In this document: one piece after another, positions 1 through 7,823 of the stretch
Numbering within the stretch: the first letter of the stretch is position 1
Layout of the letters: every line of letters starts with the position of its first letter
Assembly: GCF_000024125.1 (NCBI RefSeq)
Contig: NC_013222.1
Span: forward strand, 434,001 to 498,000
Direction: 5' to 3'
DNA: 64,000 nucleotides
From: Robiginitalea biformata HTCC2501
GTDB taxonomy: Bacteria > Bacteroidota > Bacteroidia > Flavobacteriales > Flavobacteriaceae
Notes under the pieces: generated by a model
Told to the model about the DNA's origin: nothing
Databases searched by the model: none
Seen by the model: only the letters and a program-made list of their open reading frames with translations
Program-made: the position numbers and the translations under genes

Positions 1-320
1 ACTTCGATTTCAAAGGTATCCTCCCCCAGGCGTACAGGTGTCCGGATAACCAGGCGCTCCTCGGTGATCCCCGAGGAACTTTTTACATACCGCCGGTCTA
101 CCAGTTTCGCTTCGCACGGAATAGTGATACTGCGCGTATCCTGGAGCGGGTGTACCTCAAAGTGCACCCATTCTTCCCCGTGCTTCATCACCACCTTGAT
201 ATTGGTGGCCTGCATGGAGGATGTCTTGGCCCCGGAATCCACCCGGGCCTTTATTGCCGGGATGCCCAGGTCGTCAAAGACGCACCACTCTTCGCTCCCG
301 AGCGTTGGTAATTGGGTCAT
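1..320 (-). CDS. RimK-associated retropepsin-like (putative zinc protease) domain protein, 3'-truncated by the window edge
   Basis: The open frame starts at the ATG at 320 and runs off the left edge, giving 106 residues. It contains VDSGAKTSS near residue 30, the retropepsin-like Asp motif of the PF05618 family (annotated as RimK/LysX-associated or ATP-dependent zinc protease). Members of this family sit beside, or are fused to, RimK-type ATP-grasp ligases that add glutamate to ribosomal protein S6 or related targets, so a RimK gene may follow to the left; this cannot be seen here. The family assignment is fairly confident; the name zinc protease is historical and the biochemical role here is not established. 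Confidence 0.75.
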   Translation of the reverse strand, partial: MTQLPTLGSEEWCVFDDLGIPAIKARVDSGAKTSSMQATNIKVVMKHGEEWVHFEVHPLQDTRSITIPCEAKLVDRRYVKSSSGITEERLVIRTPVRLGEDTFEIE

Positions 321-400
321 GGAAATCTAAATTTAAGGGCTGGCCACCGGAAGCTGCAGGCGGCACGGGAAAAAGTTGATTGCATTCGGTTTGGGCGGAA

Positions 401-709
401 TCACATTTCCGGGTCGTCTTCCGAATCGATTTCGACGTCCGGAATGGCCTCCGGGTCATCGTCGTCAAAATCCTCGTAGTCTTCCTCCTCGTAGTTGGCC
501 ATGGTTTTCTCCAGCTTGGCGCTGATTTTAACCAGGTATTTCGTGTCGTCCGTGGTAACTTCTACCGCTTCCACGCGTTCGCCCTGCGCATTCCTGAAGG
601 TGATGATGTTGTCGTCGTCGTAACCGTCCGGATACTTCTCGACCAGCAACTTCAGCACCTCGGGGGTCAGTTTCTTAAAATCTACTATGACGCGCTTGAG
701 GTTATCCAT
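401..709 (-). CDS. Small acidic conserved protein of unknown function
   Basis: The frame encodes 102 aa. The N-terminal half is ordered (MDNLKRVIVDFKKLTPEVL, then a segment with PDGYDDDNI), and the last 30 residues are almost entirely Asp and Glu. Proteins of this look are common in flavobacteria and are sometimes mis-annotated as DNA primase; I see no primase motif. It ends 80 bp before the RimK-associated gene and starts just after the deoxyhypusine-synthase-like gene, on the same strand, so it may be the distal gene of that unit. The acidic tail could bind a basic protein or metal; this is speculation. Confidence 0.7.
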   Translation of the reverse strand: MDNLKRVIVDFKKLTPEVLKLLVEKYPDGYDDDNIITFRNAQGERVEAVEVTTDDTKYLVKISAKLEKTMANYEEEDYEDFDDDDPEAIPDVEIDSEDDPEM

Positions 710-711
710 AA

Positions 712-1686
712 TTACATGTTTAAAAGGTAAGCAAAAATTAAGGGCGCGACAATCGTCGCGTCGCTCTCCACGATAAACTTCGGTGTGTCGATCCCCAGTT
801 TTCCCCAGGTGATCTTCTCGTTGGGCACCGCGCCGGAGTAGGATCCATAGCTCGTGGTGCTGTCGCTGATTTGGCAGAAATAGCTCCAGAACGGCGTCTC
901 GGTGCGCTCCAGGTCCTGGTAGAGCATCGGTACCACGCAGATGGGGAAGTCGCCGGCTATGCCGCCCCCGATCTGGAAGAATCCGATCCCCTTATCGGAA
1001 TTGTCCGTATACCAGTCGGCCAGGTAGGTCATGTACTCAATGCCGGATTTCATCGTGCTGGCTTTCAGTTCGCCCTTGACCACGTAGGAAGCAAAGATGT
1101 TTCCCATGGTGCTGTCCTCCCAACCCGGGCAAACCAGGGGCAGGTTCTTTTCCGCCGCCGCGTACATCCAGGAATCCTTTAAATCTATCTCGTAATGGGG
1201 TTCCAGCACGCCGGAGAGCAGGAGCTTATACATAAATTCATGGGGGAAATACCGCTCCCCGGCCGCTTCTGCATCCTTCCAGATCTTAAAAATGTGCTCC
1301 TGCAGCCGCCGGAAAGCTTCTTCCTCCGGGATGCACGTGTCGGTTACCCGGTTGAGGCCTTTTTCCAGCAGCGCCCATTCGTCTTTCGGGGTGAGGTCCC
1401 GGTATTCGGGGACCCTCCGGTAATGGCTGTGGGCCACCAGGTTCATGATGTCCTCCTCCAGGTTGGCGCCCGTACAGCTGATAATATGCACCTTGTCCTG
1501 CCGGATCATCTCGGCAAAAATCCGCCCGAGCTCGGCAGTGCTCATCGCCCCGGCCAGGGAGACGAGCATTTTTGCGCCCTGGTCCAACTGGTCCTGGTAG
1601 CCTTTGGCGGCGTCCACCAGGGCGGCGGCGTTGAAGTGGCGGAAGTATCGGGTAATAAAATCGGTAACCGGGGCATTTGAATCCAT
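712..1686 (-). CDS. Deoxyhypusine synthase-like protein (possible homospermidine synthase or related aminobutyltransferase)
   Basis: Starting at the ATG at 1686 (preceded by an A-rich leader; an upstream in-frame start adds only 12 unlikely residues) the protein has 324 aa. It carries the NAD-binding family motifs SLAGAMSTAELG (43-54), CTGANLEEDI (71-80) and IGGGIAGDF (239-247), and ITWGKL, in which K296 corresponds to the Lys that forms the enzyme-substrate imine in eukaryotic deoxyhypusine synthase. Bacteria lack eIF5A, so hypusine formation is not expected; bacterial relatives include homospermidine synthases that move an aminobutyl group from spermidine or putrescine. It lies 56 bp downstream of agmatinase and with arginine decarboxylase forms a polyamine cluster. 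The family is certain, the exact acceptor is not. Confidence 0.85.
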   Translation of the reverse strand: MDSNAPVTDFITRYFRHFNAAALVDAAKGYQDQLDQGAKMLVSLAGAMSTAELGRIFAEMIRQDKVHIISCTGANLEEDIMNLVAHSHYRRVPEYRDLTPKDEWALLEKGLNRVTDTCIPEEEAFRRLQEHIFKIWKDAEAAGERYFPHEFMYKLLLSGVLEPHYEIDLKDSWMYAAAEKNLPLVCPGWEDSTMGNIFASYVVKGELKASTMKSGIEYMTYLADWYTDNSDKGIGFFQIGGGIAGDFPICVVPMLYQDLERTETPFWSYFCQISDSTTSYGSYSGAVPNEKITWGKLGIDTPKFIVESDATIVAPLIFAYLLNM

Positions 1687-1742
1687 GTTCTTAACTTTTA
1701 TCGGGAGGCGACATTGGGGCATAGGGCAAGGCGCCGCGGCGC

Positions 1743-2615
1743 TCAGGCATCCCCTTCGATCGCATCCTCCCTGAATTTATAACTCAACATTTTATAATAC
1801 AACTTGGCCGCCAGGAAATCCGAGGACCGGTCGGCCGGGTTGGGGCAGAGCTCCACGATGTCGAAGCCCACCACGTTTTTTTCCTCAAAGACCCGAAATA
1901 AAAATTCCAGGGTCTCGTACCAAAAGAGGCCCCCGGGCTCCGGGGTGCCCGTGGACGGCAAAATGGACGGATCCAAGGCGTCCAGGTCAAAAGTGATAAA
2001 CACGTTGTCCGTGAGCAACTCAATGACCTTGTCCATCCAGAACTCGTCCGCAGCCATTTCGTGGGCAAAAAACACCTTCTCCGGGTCCATATAGGTCTTT
2101 TCAATAGCATCCATGCTGCGGATGCCCACCTGAACCAGGTTGGTGGTTTGCGATGCCTCGTGCACCGCGCAGGCGTGGTTGTAGGCCGTGCCTTCATAGG
2201 TTTTACGCAGGTCCGCATGGGCGTCGATCTGCAGGACGGTCAGGTCGTCGAAGCACTCGTTGAAGGCCCGGATCGACCCGATCGATAGCGAGTGCTCCCC
2301 CCCGAACAGCGTAACGAACTTGTTTCGCATGATGTAATCCTTCACCTGGTCGTGGACCGCGTTAACCACCCCCTCGGGGTGATCCCCCGTGACAGGCGGG
2401 GCCAGGTAGATGCCCTGACGGTACACCTCCGTGCCGGTTTCGATGTCGTAGAGCTCCATGTTTTCCGATGCCTCCAGGAAGGCGTCGGGGCCTTTGTCCG
2501 CGCCTTTTCCCCAGGTACTCGTACCGTCATAAGGCACGGGGATCAGGACCACGGCGGCTTTCTCCATTTGCGAGAATTCGTCAGGAATCCCGGCGTAATT
2601 CTTCGATTGTTTCAT
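1743..2615 (-). CDS. speB: Agmatinase (agmatine ureohydrolase)
   Basis: This 290-aa member of the ureohydrolase family starts at the ATG at 2615; a TTG four codons upstream is the alternative. The binuclear manganese ligands are visible in FGGEHS (about 104-109), DAHAD (131-135) and FDLDALDP (209-216). In this context the substrate is most likely agmatine, giving putrescine and urea, because arginine decarboxylase is encoded directly upstream (53 bp gap) on the same strand. An arginase or formimidoglutamase is possible from motifs alone, but the speA neighbour argues for agmatinase. Confidence 0.9.
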   Translation of the reverse strand: MKQSKNYAGIPDEFSQMEKAAVVLIPVPYDGTSTWGKGADKGPDAFLEASENMELYDIETGTEVYRQGIYLAPPVTGDHPEGVVNAVHDQVKDYIMRNKFVTLFGGEHSLSIGSIRAFNECFDDLTVLQIDAHADLRKTYEGTAYNHACAVHEASQTTNLVQVGIRSMDAIEKTYMDPEKVFFAHEMAADEFWMDKVIELLTDNVFITFDLDALDPSILPSTGTPEPGGLFWYETLEFLFRVFEEKNVVGFDIVELCPNPADRSSDFLAAKLYYKMLSYKFREDAIEGDA

Positions 2616-2668
2616 AGGGGTAGTCAATTAGGTTTTACAGGTGAATGATTTTGGATTTCACGGGCCAT

Positions 2669-4132
2669 TCAGGAGGCCGTTTCCCGTTTTTTACCGGTGC
2701 GCAGGCTGGTTTGCGCTTCCGGTTCCCCGTCGGGGCCCGGACCGTAACCCAGGATCTGCATGTGGTCCCGGGCCGTTTGCTGTTCGCTGAACACCGATAT
2801 AAATACCTCGCCGTTTTCTTCCCGGTCTATCAGCAGGTGCTTTGGCTGGGGGATCAGGCAGTGGTGCAGCCCCCCGAACCCGCCGATGGTTTCCTGGTAT
2901 GCCCCCGTATTGAAAAACCCGATGTACAGGGGTTTGCCCGAATGGAACTTGGGCAGGTAAATGGCATTCATGTCCTGCTGGCTGTTGTAATAATCGTCGC
3001 TGTCGCAGGTGAGCCCGCCCAGGAGTACGCGCTCGTACGGGTCGTCCCAGCGGTTTACCGACAGCATGATAAAGCGTTTGTTGATGGCCCAGGAATCCGG
3101 CAGGGTCGTGATAAACGAGCTGTCAATCATATTCCATTTCTCCCGGTCGTTCTGTTGTTTCTGGTACAACACCTTGTATACGGCCCCGCCGCTTTCCCCC
3201 ACGGTAAAACTGCCGAATTCGGTGAAGATGTTGGGCGGGGGCACGTCTCCTTCCTCGCAGGTGAGCTTAATCTGGTTCACGATCTCATCCACCATATAGG
3301 CGTAATCGTATTGGAAGGAAAGGGAATTCTTGGTCGGGAAACCCCCGCCGATATTCAGACTGTCCAGGCTCGGGCACAGCTTTTTCAGGCGGACGTATAC
3401 CTTGAGGCACTTGTTGAGTTCGTTCCAGTAATACGCATTGTCGCGGATCCCCGTATTGATGAAAAAATGCAGCATCCGGAGTTCCACCTTGTCGTTATCC
3501 CGGATCTGGTTCTCGTAAAACGGGACGATGTCCTTGTAGCCGATCCCCAGGCGGGAGGTGTAAAACTCAAACTTCGGCTCCTCCTCGGAAGCGATTCGGA
3601 TCCCGACCTTGAAAGGTTGGTCGATGACTTCGTCCAGAAGGGAAAGCTCCTCGTAATTATCGATAATCGGGATGCAATTCCGGTGGCCTTCGTTGATAAG
3701 CCGCCCAATATTGTCCACGTAGGCCTCCCGTTTAAAGCCGTTGCAGATCACGTAGGTGCGGTCGCTGATCAACCCCTGCGCCTTCAGATTCTCGACAATA
3801 TCGATGTCGAAGGCGGAAGATGTCTCGATGTGGATGTCGTTCTTCAGGGCTTCGTGCAGCACATAGCGGAAATGCGAGCTCTTGGTGCAGTAGCAATAAT
3901 AGTACTTACCCGGGTAGTCGTGCTTTTCCATCGCCTCGGCAAACCAGTCCTTGGCCCGGTTGATATTCTGGGAAATCTTGGGCAGGTAGGTAAACTTCAG
4001 CGGGCTGCCGTAGCGCTCAATCAGGTCTGTGAGGGAAACCCCGTGGAAACGGAGCCGGTCCCCCTCCAGGTCGAACTCTTCTGTGGGGAAATAATAAGTC
4101 TGATCGATAAGATCCCGATAGGTAATATTCAT
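2669..4132 (-). CDS. speA: Biosynthetic arginine decarboxylase, alanine-racemase fold
   Basis: This 487-aa PLP enzyme converts arginine to agmatine, the first step of putrescine synthesis through the agmatine route. It shows the PLP lysine in YCYCTKSSH (K84), the phosphate-binding glycine loop IGGGFP (261-266) and the substrate and active-site motif CDSDD (376-380) near the C-terminus, as in fold-III Orn/DAP/Arg decarboxylases. It is shorter than the proteobacterial SpeA (about 630-660 aa) and matches the compact form seen in Bacteroidota. It is the first gene of a minus-strand unit with agmatinase and the deoxyhypusine-synthase-like gene, and is preceded by a gene-free region of 436 bp. Confidence 0.9.
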   Translation of the reverse strand: MNITYRDLIDQTYYFPTEEFDLEGDRLRFHGVSLTDLIERYGSPLKFTYLPKISQNINRAKDWFAEAMEKHDYPGKYYYCYCTKSSHFRYVLHEALKNDIHIETSSAFDIDIVENLKAQGLISDRTYVICNGFKREAYVDNIGRLINEGHRNCIPIIDNYEELSLLDEVIDQPFKVGIRIASEEEPKFEFYTSRLGIGYKDIVPFYENQIRDNDKVELRMLHFFINTGIRDNAYYWNELNKCLKVYVRLKKLCPSLDSLNIGGGFPTKNSLSFQYDYAYMVDEIVNQIKLTCEEGDVPPPNIFTEFGSFTVGESGGAVYKVLYQKQQNDREKWNMIDSSFITTLPDSWAINKRFIMLSVNRWDDPYERVLLGGLTCDSDDYYNSQQDMNAIYLPKFHSGKPLYIGFFNTGAYQETIGGFGGLHHCLIPQPKHLLIDREENGEVFISVFSEQQTARDHMQILGYGPGPDGEPEAQTSLRTGKKRETAS

Positions 4133-4568
4133 AATGGTTGAAATTCTATGCCGACCCGGTATCTGCCGGGGCCGGAAATTAGTTCATAGGCCTCCGTGTC
4201 AGGGAAAATAAGCCAATTGGAAGTACACGTACAAGTCCGCAGGAACCGGCGGAGCGGAAAACGATGCTTACGGAAGTTAGCTTTAAACTTCGGTTGCCTA
4301 TCTGATAGGCCGTGATGGGGTATGACTTCCTTTTTCCCCACCACCCGAATATACAAACACGATTCAAGATGTTCAGCTAGTCCAAATGGGTCAGCCCCAT
4401 TTTTGACGGCTGCAAATGAAAACTTTTTTTTTAAATATAACCGGTTTTTTGCGTTTTTTTTAAATATCATTCACCTCGTCATTCAACTAGCTGGTTTTCA
4501 GTATCTTTAATAATTTTCTGAACCGTAAATATGTTGTAATTTAGGGGGATTCAAAGTCTGAAACCATT
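4133..4568. other. 436-bp gene-free divergent region between speA and the next gene
   Basis: Open frames here are short and have no coding look. The speA side is moderately GC-rich and could be a long 5' leader: on the minus strand a TATATTCG hexamer-type -7 sequence lies near 4350, over 200 bases before the speA start, but without a TTG at the usual distance. The right half (4410-4510) is T-rich. No confident promoter, riboswitch fold or terminator was recognised. Confidence 0.4.
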
Positions 4569-5276
4569 ATGAAACGATTAATTTTTTGTGCGATCGCCTC
4601 GGTGCTATCCGCCTGGGGCGTGGGGGCCCAGATTAGCCCTGGCGCCTACAAGGCCGTTGAAATGCACGGGGACACCACCCGGAACCACCTGCTGCTCGTT
4701 TCCGATAACTACATCATCCATACCACTTACGACAGCCAGCCCGCCCATTTTATCAGTACGATGGGAGGCTTCTACGAAATCGGCGAAGATTCGCTCCGGG
4801 TAGACCTGGAATTCAATACAGACTATGAGAAAACGGGAGAAAAGGTGCACCGGGTGTCCTACGGCTATGCAGACGGCAACCTTATTTTCAACGAAAACCA
4901 CGCCCGTCCCTACCGGCGGGAACCCGACCTGGACCAACCCCTGGACGGCGCCTGGCTCTTTGCCACCCGGGGGCCGGATACCGGGCAGGAACGCCGGGGC
5001 GATAACAGCGCGCGCAAAACACTCAAGTTCCTGAACAACGGATATTTCCAATGGGTTGCCTACAATTCGGAAACCATGGACTTTATGGGGTCCGGAGGCG
5101 GCCGGTACGCGGCAGACCAGGGCATCTATACGGAACAGATCCAGTTCTTCTCCCGGGACGATTCCCGCGTGGGGGCCGAGTTGGAATTCTCATTTGAACG
5201 CAAGGGGGACGACTGGCACCACACCGGAAAGAACAGCCGGGGGGAACCCATGTACGAGATCTGGTCGATCCGTTAG
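4569..5276 (+). CDS. Exported protein of unknown function
   Basis: The 235-aa product begins with a Sec signal peptide (MKRLIFCAIASVLSAWGVGA, cleavage after GA-Q at about 20). The mature part has no motif I recognise; alternating hydrophobic residues and the WLFATRG and WHHTGKNSRG segments suggest a small beta-barrel, lipocalin-like fold, which is only an impression. It stands alone, divergent from speA and convergent with moaC. Codon use is like the surrounding GC-rich genes. Confidence 0.75.
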   Translation: MKRLIFCAIASVLSAWGVGAQISPGAYKAVEMHGDTTRNHLLLVSDNYIIHTTYDSQPAHFISTMGGFYEIGEDSLRVDLEFNTDYEKTGEKVHRVSYGYADGNLIFNENHARPYRREPDLDQPLDGAWLFATRGPDTGQERRGDNSARKTLKFLNNGYFQWVAYNSETMDFMGSGGGRYAADQGIYTEQIQFFSRDDSRVGAELEFSFERKGDDWHHTGKNSRGEPMYEIWSIR

Positions 5277-5382
5277 GATTTCGGCCGGGGCAGTTGTGCC
5301 ATTGCGTCCAGAGGAAGCCCGAGAGGGGCCCGAGCGCATCCAGGAGCGGCTCGCAATCCCGTGAAATCTTCCTGCAGAATTA

Positions 5383-5817
5383 TTAATCCGCCGACCTGCG
5401 GATGTCCGATTTACCCCCGGTCTTCTCCAGGAGCCGGATGGTCCGGATTTCCACTTCCTTGTCTATGGGTTTGAGCATGTCGTAGATGGTAAGGGCCACC
5501 ACGCTGGCCCCGTGCATGGCTTCTACCTCCACCCCGGTTTTGTAGTGGGTCCGGACGGTCATCAGGATGCGGATTTCCATACCGTCCATTTCATATGCCA
5601 CCCGGGCCTCCTCGATGGGCAGGGGGTGGCAGTCCGGCAACAGGTAGGGGGTTTGCTTTACCCCGAGCAGCCCGGCAGCCTTACTCATTTCCAATACATC
5701 CCCTTTGGGCACCCGGCCTTCCCGGATGGCCCGGATGGTTTCCTCCCTGCCGGTGCGCACTATGGCCTCTGCCGTAGCAGACCGCAGCGTTACCTCTTTG
5801 TGGGTTATGTCTACCAT
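5383..5817 (-). CDS. moaC: Cyclic pyranopterin monophosphate synthase MoaC
   Basis: This 144-aa enzyme completes cyclic pyranopterin monophosphate, the first intermediate of molybdenum cofactor synthesis, from the product of MoaA. Family motifs are present: KQT (K54), CHPLP (63-67), VEVEAMHGASVVALTIYDMLK (from about 97) and KTGGKSD (132-138). It starts with MVDITHK, somewhat shorter at the N-terminus than the E. coli protein. It lies 19 bp downstream of moaE on the same strand; moaA, moaD and moe genes are not in the window. Confidence 0.92.
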   Translation of the reverse strand: MVDITHKEVTLRSATAEAIVRTGREETIRAIREGRVPKGDVLEMSKAAGLLGVKQTPYLLPDCHPLPIEEARVAYEMDGMEIRILMTVRTHYKTGVEVEAMHGASVVALTIYDMLKPIDKEVEIRTIRLLEKTGGKSDIRRSAD

Positions 5818-5836
5818 GAATTGTTAATTGCTTGGG

Positions 5837-6304
5837 TTATTTATTGACTTTCCAGGCATAGGAATCGTCGCCGAACAACTCCTTGCCAAATACCGGCAAT
5901 TCCTTTTTGATGCGCTCCACCAGCTCGTGCAGCGCTTCGAATACCGCCTTCCGGTGCGGGGACGAAACAAACACAAACAAGCAGATCTCCCCTACGGCCA
6001 CTTCGCCCAGGCTGTGGTAGATATGCATGCAGCTCAGGTCGTATTTGCCGAACAAATCTTCCCGGATCTCATGCATCTTCTCATGGGCCATCTCCTCATA
6101 GGCCGTATAGGCAATCCCCGTCACGGTTTTGCCGTCAATCTCGTCGGCCCGGACCTGGCCCAAAAAAATGTCATGGGCCCCAATCCCGGTCTTGGACTGG
6201 TGTTTGGCAATGGACTGCGCGATAAAATCCGGGGCGATGGGCCCCTCGATAAAAAGCGCCTTCTTTTTGGCAATGCCCTTTTCAGTTTCTTTCTTCGTTT
6301 CCAT
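5837..6304 (-). CDS. moaE: Molybdopterin synthase catalytic subunit MoaE
   Basis: The 155-aa protein is the large subunit that, with thiocarboxylated MoaD, inserts the dithiolene sulfurs into cyclic pyranopterin. Signature parts are the DIFLGQVRAD stretch (about 45-54), the SSPHRKAVFEALH segment and IKKELPVFGKE with the catalytic lysines near 133-141. The first 15 residues are a Lys/Glu-rich extension. It leads the moaE-moaC pair; the MoaD partner must be encoded elsewhere. Confidence 0.92.
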   Translation of the reverse strand: METKKETEKGIAKKKALFIEGPIAPDFIAQSIAKHQSKTGIGAHDIFLGQVRADEIDGKTVTGIAYTAYEEMAHEKMHEIREDLFGKYDLSCMHIYHSLGEVAVGEICLFVFVSSPHRKAVFEALHELVERIKKELPVFGKELFGDDSYAWKVNK

Positions 6305-6556
6305 GTTCCGAATCTTTCCCTGCTAAGGTAGGGAAGATATTGCGAATCCCGCGGCTGGCAGCCCCACTTGCTCATGGCCGCCGGGCCTGGCCGGCATACC
6401 TCATTATACCGACCACGCTGCGGCCTGGACAAAAAACGCCTCCCCCCGGAAACCACAAGCCACGCGGAAATCCGTCCACACAGAGCCCTCCGATTTTGAA
6501 GCCGAGCGCCCTGAGATTTTAAAAAGTATTCATAAATTCGCAGACCCTTTTACGGC

Positions 6557-6628
6557 GGCCCCGTAGTTCAATGGATAGAATAGAAGTTTCCTAAACTTTA
6601 GATCCAGGTTCGATTCCTGGCGGGGCTA
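6557..6628 (+). tRNA. tRNA-Arg (anticodon CCU)
   Basis: The 72-nt cloverleaf closes: acceptor GGCCCCG/CGGGGCT (one G-U), D stem GTTC/GAAT, anticodon stem GAAGT/ACTTT with loop TTCCTAA (CCU at 34-36), and T stem CCAGG/CCTGG with loop TTCGATT. CCA is not encoded. A TAAATTCG -7-like element lies at 6533-6540. Its 3' half is the start of a sequence repeated after the next tRNA-Arg. Confidence 0.95.
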
Positions 6629-6780
6629 CAAATAAGCACAAAAACACCCCGGCAACCGCCGGGGTATTTCATTTCCGGAGGTTCGCGTAGAAAGCTCGCT
6701 TTCTTAAGCGGGCCGAGGGAAATGAAATCCAGGCTGGCAAAGCCAGCATGGGGTTTTTGTATTTTCAGAATGGAGCCGCC
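6601..6780 (+). repeat. Post-tRNA structured repeat, copy A
   Basis: From the 3' half of tRNA-Arg(CCU) onward, about 180 bp are repeated at 7110-7289 with roughly seven differences by eye. The copy holds a terminator-like hairpin (6647-6664), then an outer inverted repeat ATTTCATTTCC (6666-6676) with GGAAATGAAAT (6718-6728) enclosing AGAAAGC-TC-GCTTTCT (6689-6704), then CTGGC-AAA-GCCAG. The nested stems suggest a folded RNA or a mobile structured DNA element. Confidence 0.8.
6647..6671 (+). terminator. Probable terminator of tRNA-Arg(CCU)
   Basis: A perfect 7-bp GC stem CCCCGGC/GCCGGGG with loop AACC is followed by TATTTCATTT. It lies 18 nt after the tRNA. The T-run is imperfect. Confidence 0.6.
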
Positions 6781-7010
6781 AGGAACTGCGGAGCTGTAAC
6801 GAACTTTAGTGAGTGGAGGCGAAGCGATTCCTGGTGTATTTTCAGAATGGAGCCGCCAGGAACTGCGGAGCGCAGCGAAGCGATTCCTGGTGTATTTTCA
6901 GAATGGAGCCGCCAGGAACTGCGGAGCGAAGCGAAGCGATTCCTGGGTTGGGTTCCGGCAGGATCCCCAAAGGAACAACGAGGCGCTCCAGCGACCACCT
7001 GGCAGGATCC
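6760..7010. repeat. Tandem hairpin repeat array, block 1
   Basis: Units beginning TATTTTCAGAATGGAGC occur at 6760 (77 nt, with an internal variant), 6837 (56 nt) and 6893 (56 nt), followed by a degenerate unit to about 7010. Each unit contains CCAGGAA near its start and TTCCTGG near its end, so each can form its own hairpin around a GCGGAGCG-AGCGAAGC core. Several frames stay open through the array only because the sequence is repetitive; I do not regard it as coding. Confidence 0.8.
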
Positions 7011-7026
7011 GTCCGATACTTTTTGT

Positions 7027-7055
7027 TTGAAAACAGAGAAAACGTTTTATCTTTG
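7027..7055 (+). promoter_or_regulatory. Promoter of tRNA-Arg(CCG)
   Basis: TTG (7027-7029), an 18-nt spacer and TATCTTTG (7048-7055) match the Bacteroidota sigma consensus TTG-N19-TAnnTTTG. The inferred start of transcription falls just before the tRNA 5' end at 7066. Confidence 0.75.
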
Positions 7056-7065
7056 CACTCCCAAC

Positions 7066-7137
7066 GGCTCCGTAGTACAATGGATAGTATATGGGTTTCC
7101 GGTACCCAGGATCTAGGTTCGATTCCTAGCGGGGCTA
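7066..7137 (+). tRNA. tRNA-Arg (anticodon CCG)
   Basis: The 72-nt cloverleaf has acceptor GGCTCCG/CGGGGCT (with G-U and T-G wobbles), D stem GTAC/GTAT, anticodon stem TGGGT/ACCCA with loop TTCCGGT (CCG at 34-36) and T stem CTAGG/CCTAG. The two wobble pairs in the acceptor arise because its 3' strand is identical to that of tRNA-Arg(CCU). This fits either a shared origin or replacement of the 3' half by a repeat copy. Confidence 0.93.
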
Positions 7138-7289
7138 CAAATAAGCACAAAAACACCCCGGCAACAGCCGGGGTATTTTATTTCCGGAGGTTCGCGTAGA
7201 AAGCTCGCTTTCTTAAGCGGGACGAGGGAAATGAAATCCAGGCTGGCATGGCCAGCATGGGGTTTTTGTATTTTCAGAATGGAGCCGCT
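7110..7289 (+). repeat. Post-tRNA structured repeat, copy B
   Basis: This is the second copy of the ~180-bp sequence at 6601-6780, offset by exactly 509 bp, including the tRNA 3' half, terminator hairpin and nested stems. One base of the outer stem differs (TATTTT for TATTTC), which would weaken that pairing. Confidence 0.8.
7156..7182 (+). terminator. Probable terminator of tRNA-Arg(CCG)
   Basis: CCCCGGC-AACA-GCCGGGG (7156-7173) is followed by TATTTTATTT. It has the same position relative to the tRNA as in copy A, with a slightly better T-run. Confidence 0.65.
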
Positions 7290-7521
7290 TGGAACAACGA
7301 GGCGCTCCAGCGACCACTTGGGAGCTCGCGCCGAGTTATCTCCTGCGGGGCTTCAGACCGGAGCCGTCAGGAACAACGAGCAAAGCGAAGTTATCTCCTG
7401 CGGGGCTTCAGACTGGAGCCGCCAGAAACTGCGTAGCGCAGCGAAGCGATTCCTGGGATGCAGTTCAGACTGGAGCCCCAAAGGAACAACTAGCGCAGCG
7501 AAGTTATCTCCTGCGGGGCTA
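7269..7521. repeat. Tandem hairpin repeat array, block 2
   Basis: Related 55-57 nt units start near 7269, 7351, 7406 and 7462, each with TTCAGA-nn-GGAGCC, a GGAACAAC or GAAACTGC block, and an end of either TTATCTCCTGCGGGG or GATTCCTGGG. The two end types are mixed, as if units had recombined. Block 2 abuts the AT-rich island. Confidence 0.75.
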
Positions 7522-7823
7522 TTGTACACACCCGCACCACCTAATCCAGCCTCTTCTTGACCTTCATGTCACTTTAATAACGTCTTAGCACGTGCTTTTG
7601 TCCGGTTGACAGAGCGAAAGCCAGTAACGATATGTAAGGACTCAGGCAAATCCTAGAGTCTGCCTTTGGTAAAACCCGTCTGTTCCACTTAGAAAGCAAG
7701 TAAAAGCTTCTTTCGCGCTGCAAGCCCCAAAGCCTTACCAAAACTAATCTGCTTGCGAGGCTTTCAGCTAAATACTCTATATAGGGTATATTTGAATGGA
7801 CCGATCCCTTAGAAATAATCCCT
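7522..7823. other. Gene-free junction between repeat array and AT-rich island
   Basis: Base composition shifts here from GC-rich repeat to AT-rich sequence. Open frames of up to 90 codons on the minus strand have no recognisable protein character. No integrase, transposase or clear attachment duplicate was found. Confidence 0.5.

Noticed and set aside
2645..4141. 498-codon open frame on the plus strand opposite the arginine decarboxylase gene
   Set aside because: It is the antisense shadow of speA, which has all catalytic motifs; the plus-strand translation has no recognisable domain.
4129..4470. 113-codon minus-strand frame upstream of speA
   Set aside because: No conserved character, low-complexity Lys/Phe start, and it overlaps the speA start; more likely leader sequence.
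6760..6948. Possible CRISPR array
   Set aside because: The units follow one another directly with no unique spacers of constant length, and no cas gene is nearby.
6748..7588. Open frames of 60-128 codons in several frames and on both strands across the repeat arrays
   Set aside because: They stay open because the hairpin units repeat and lack stops; the translations are the same repeat read in different frames and match no protein family.
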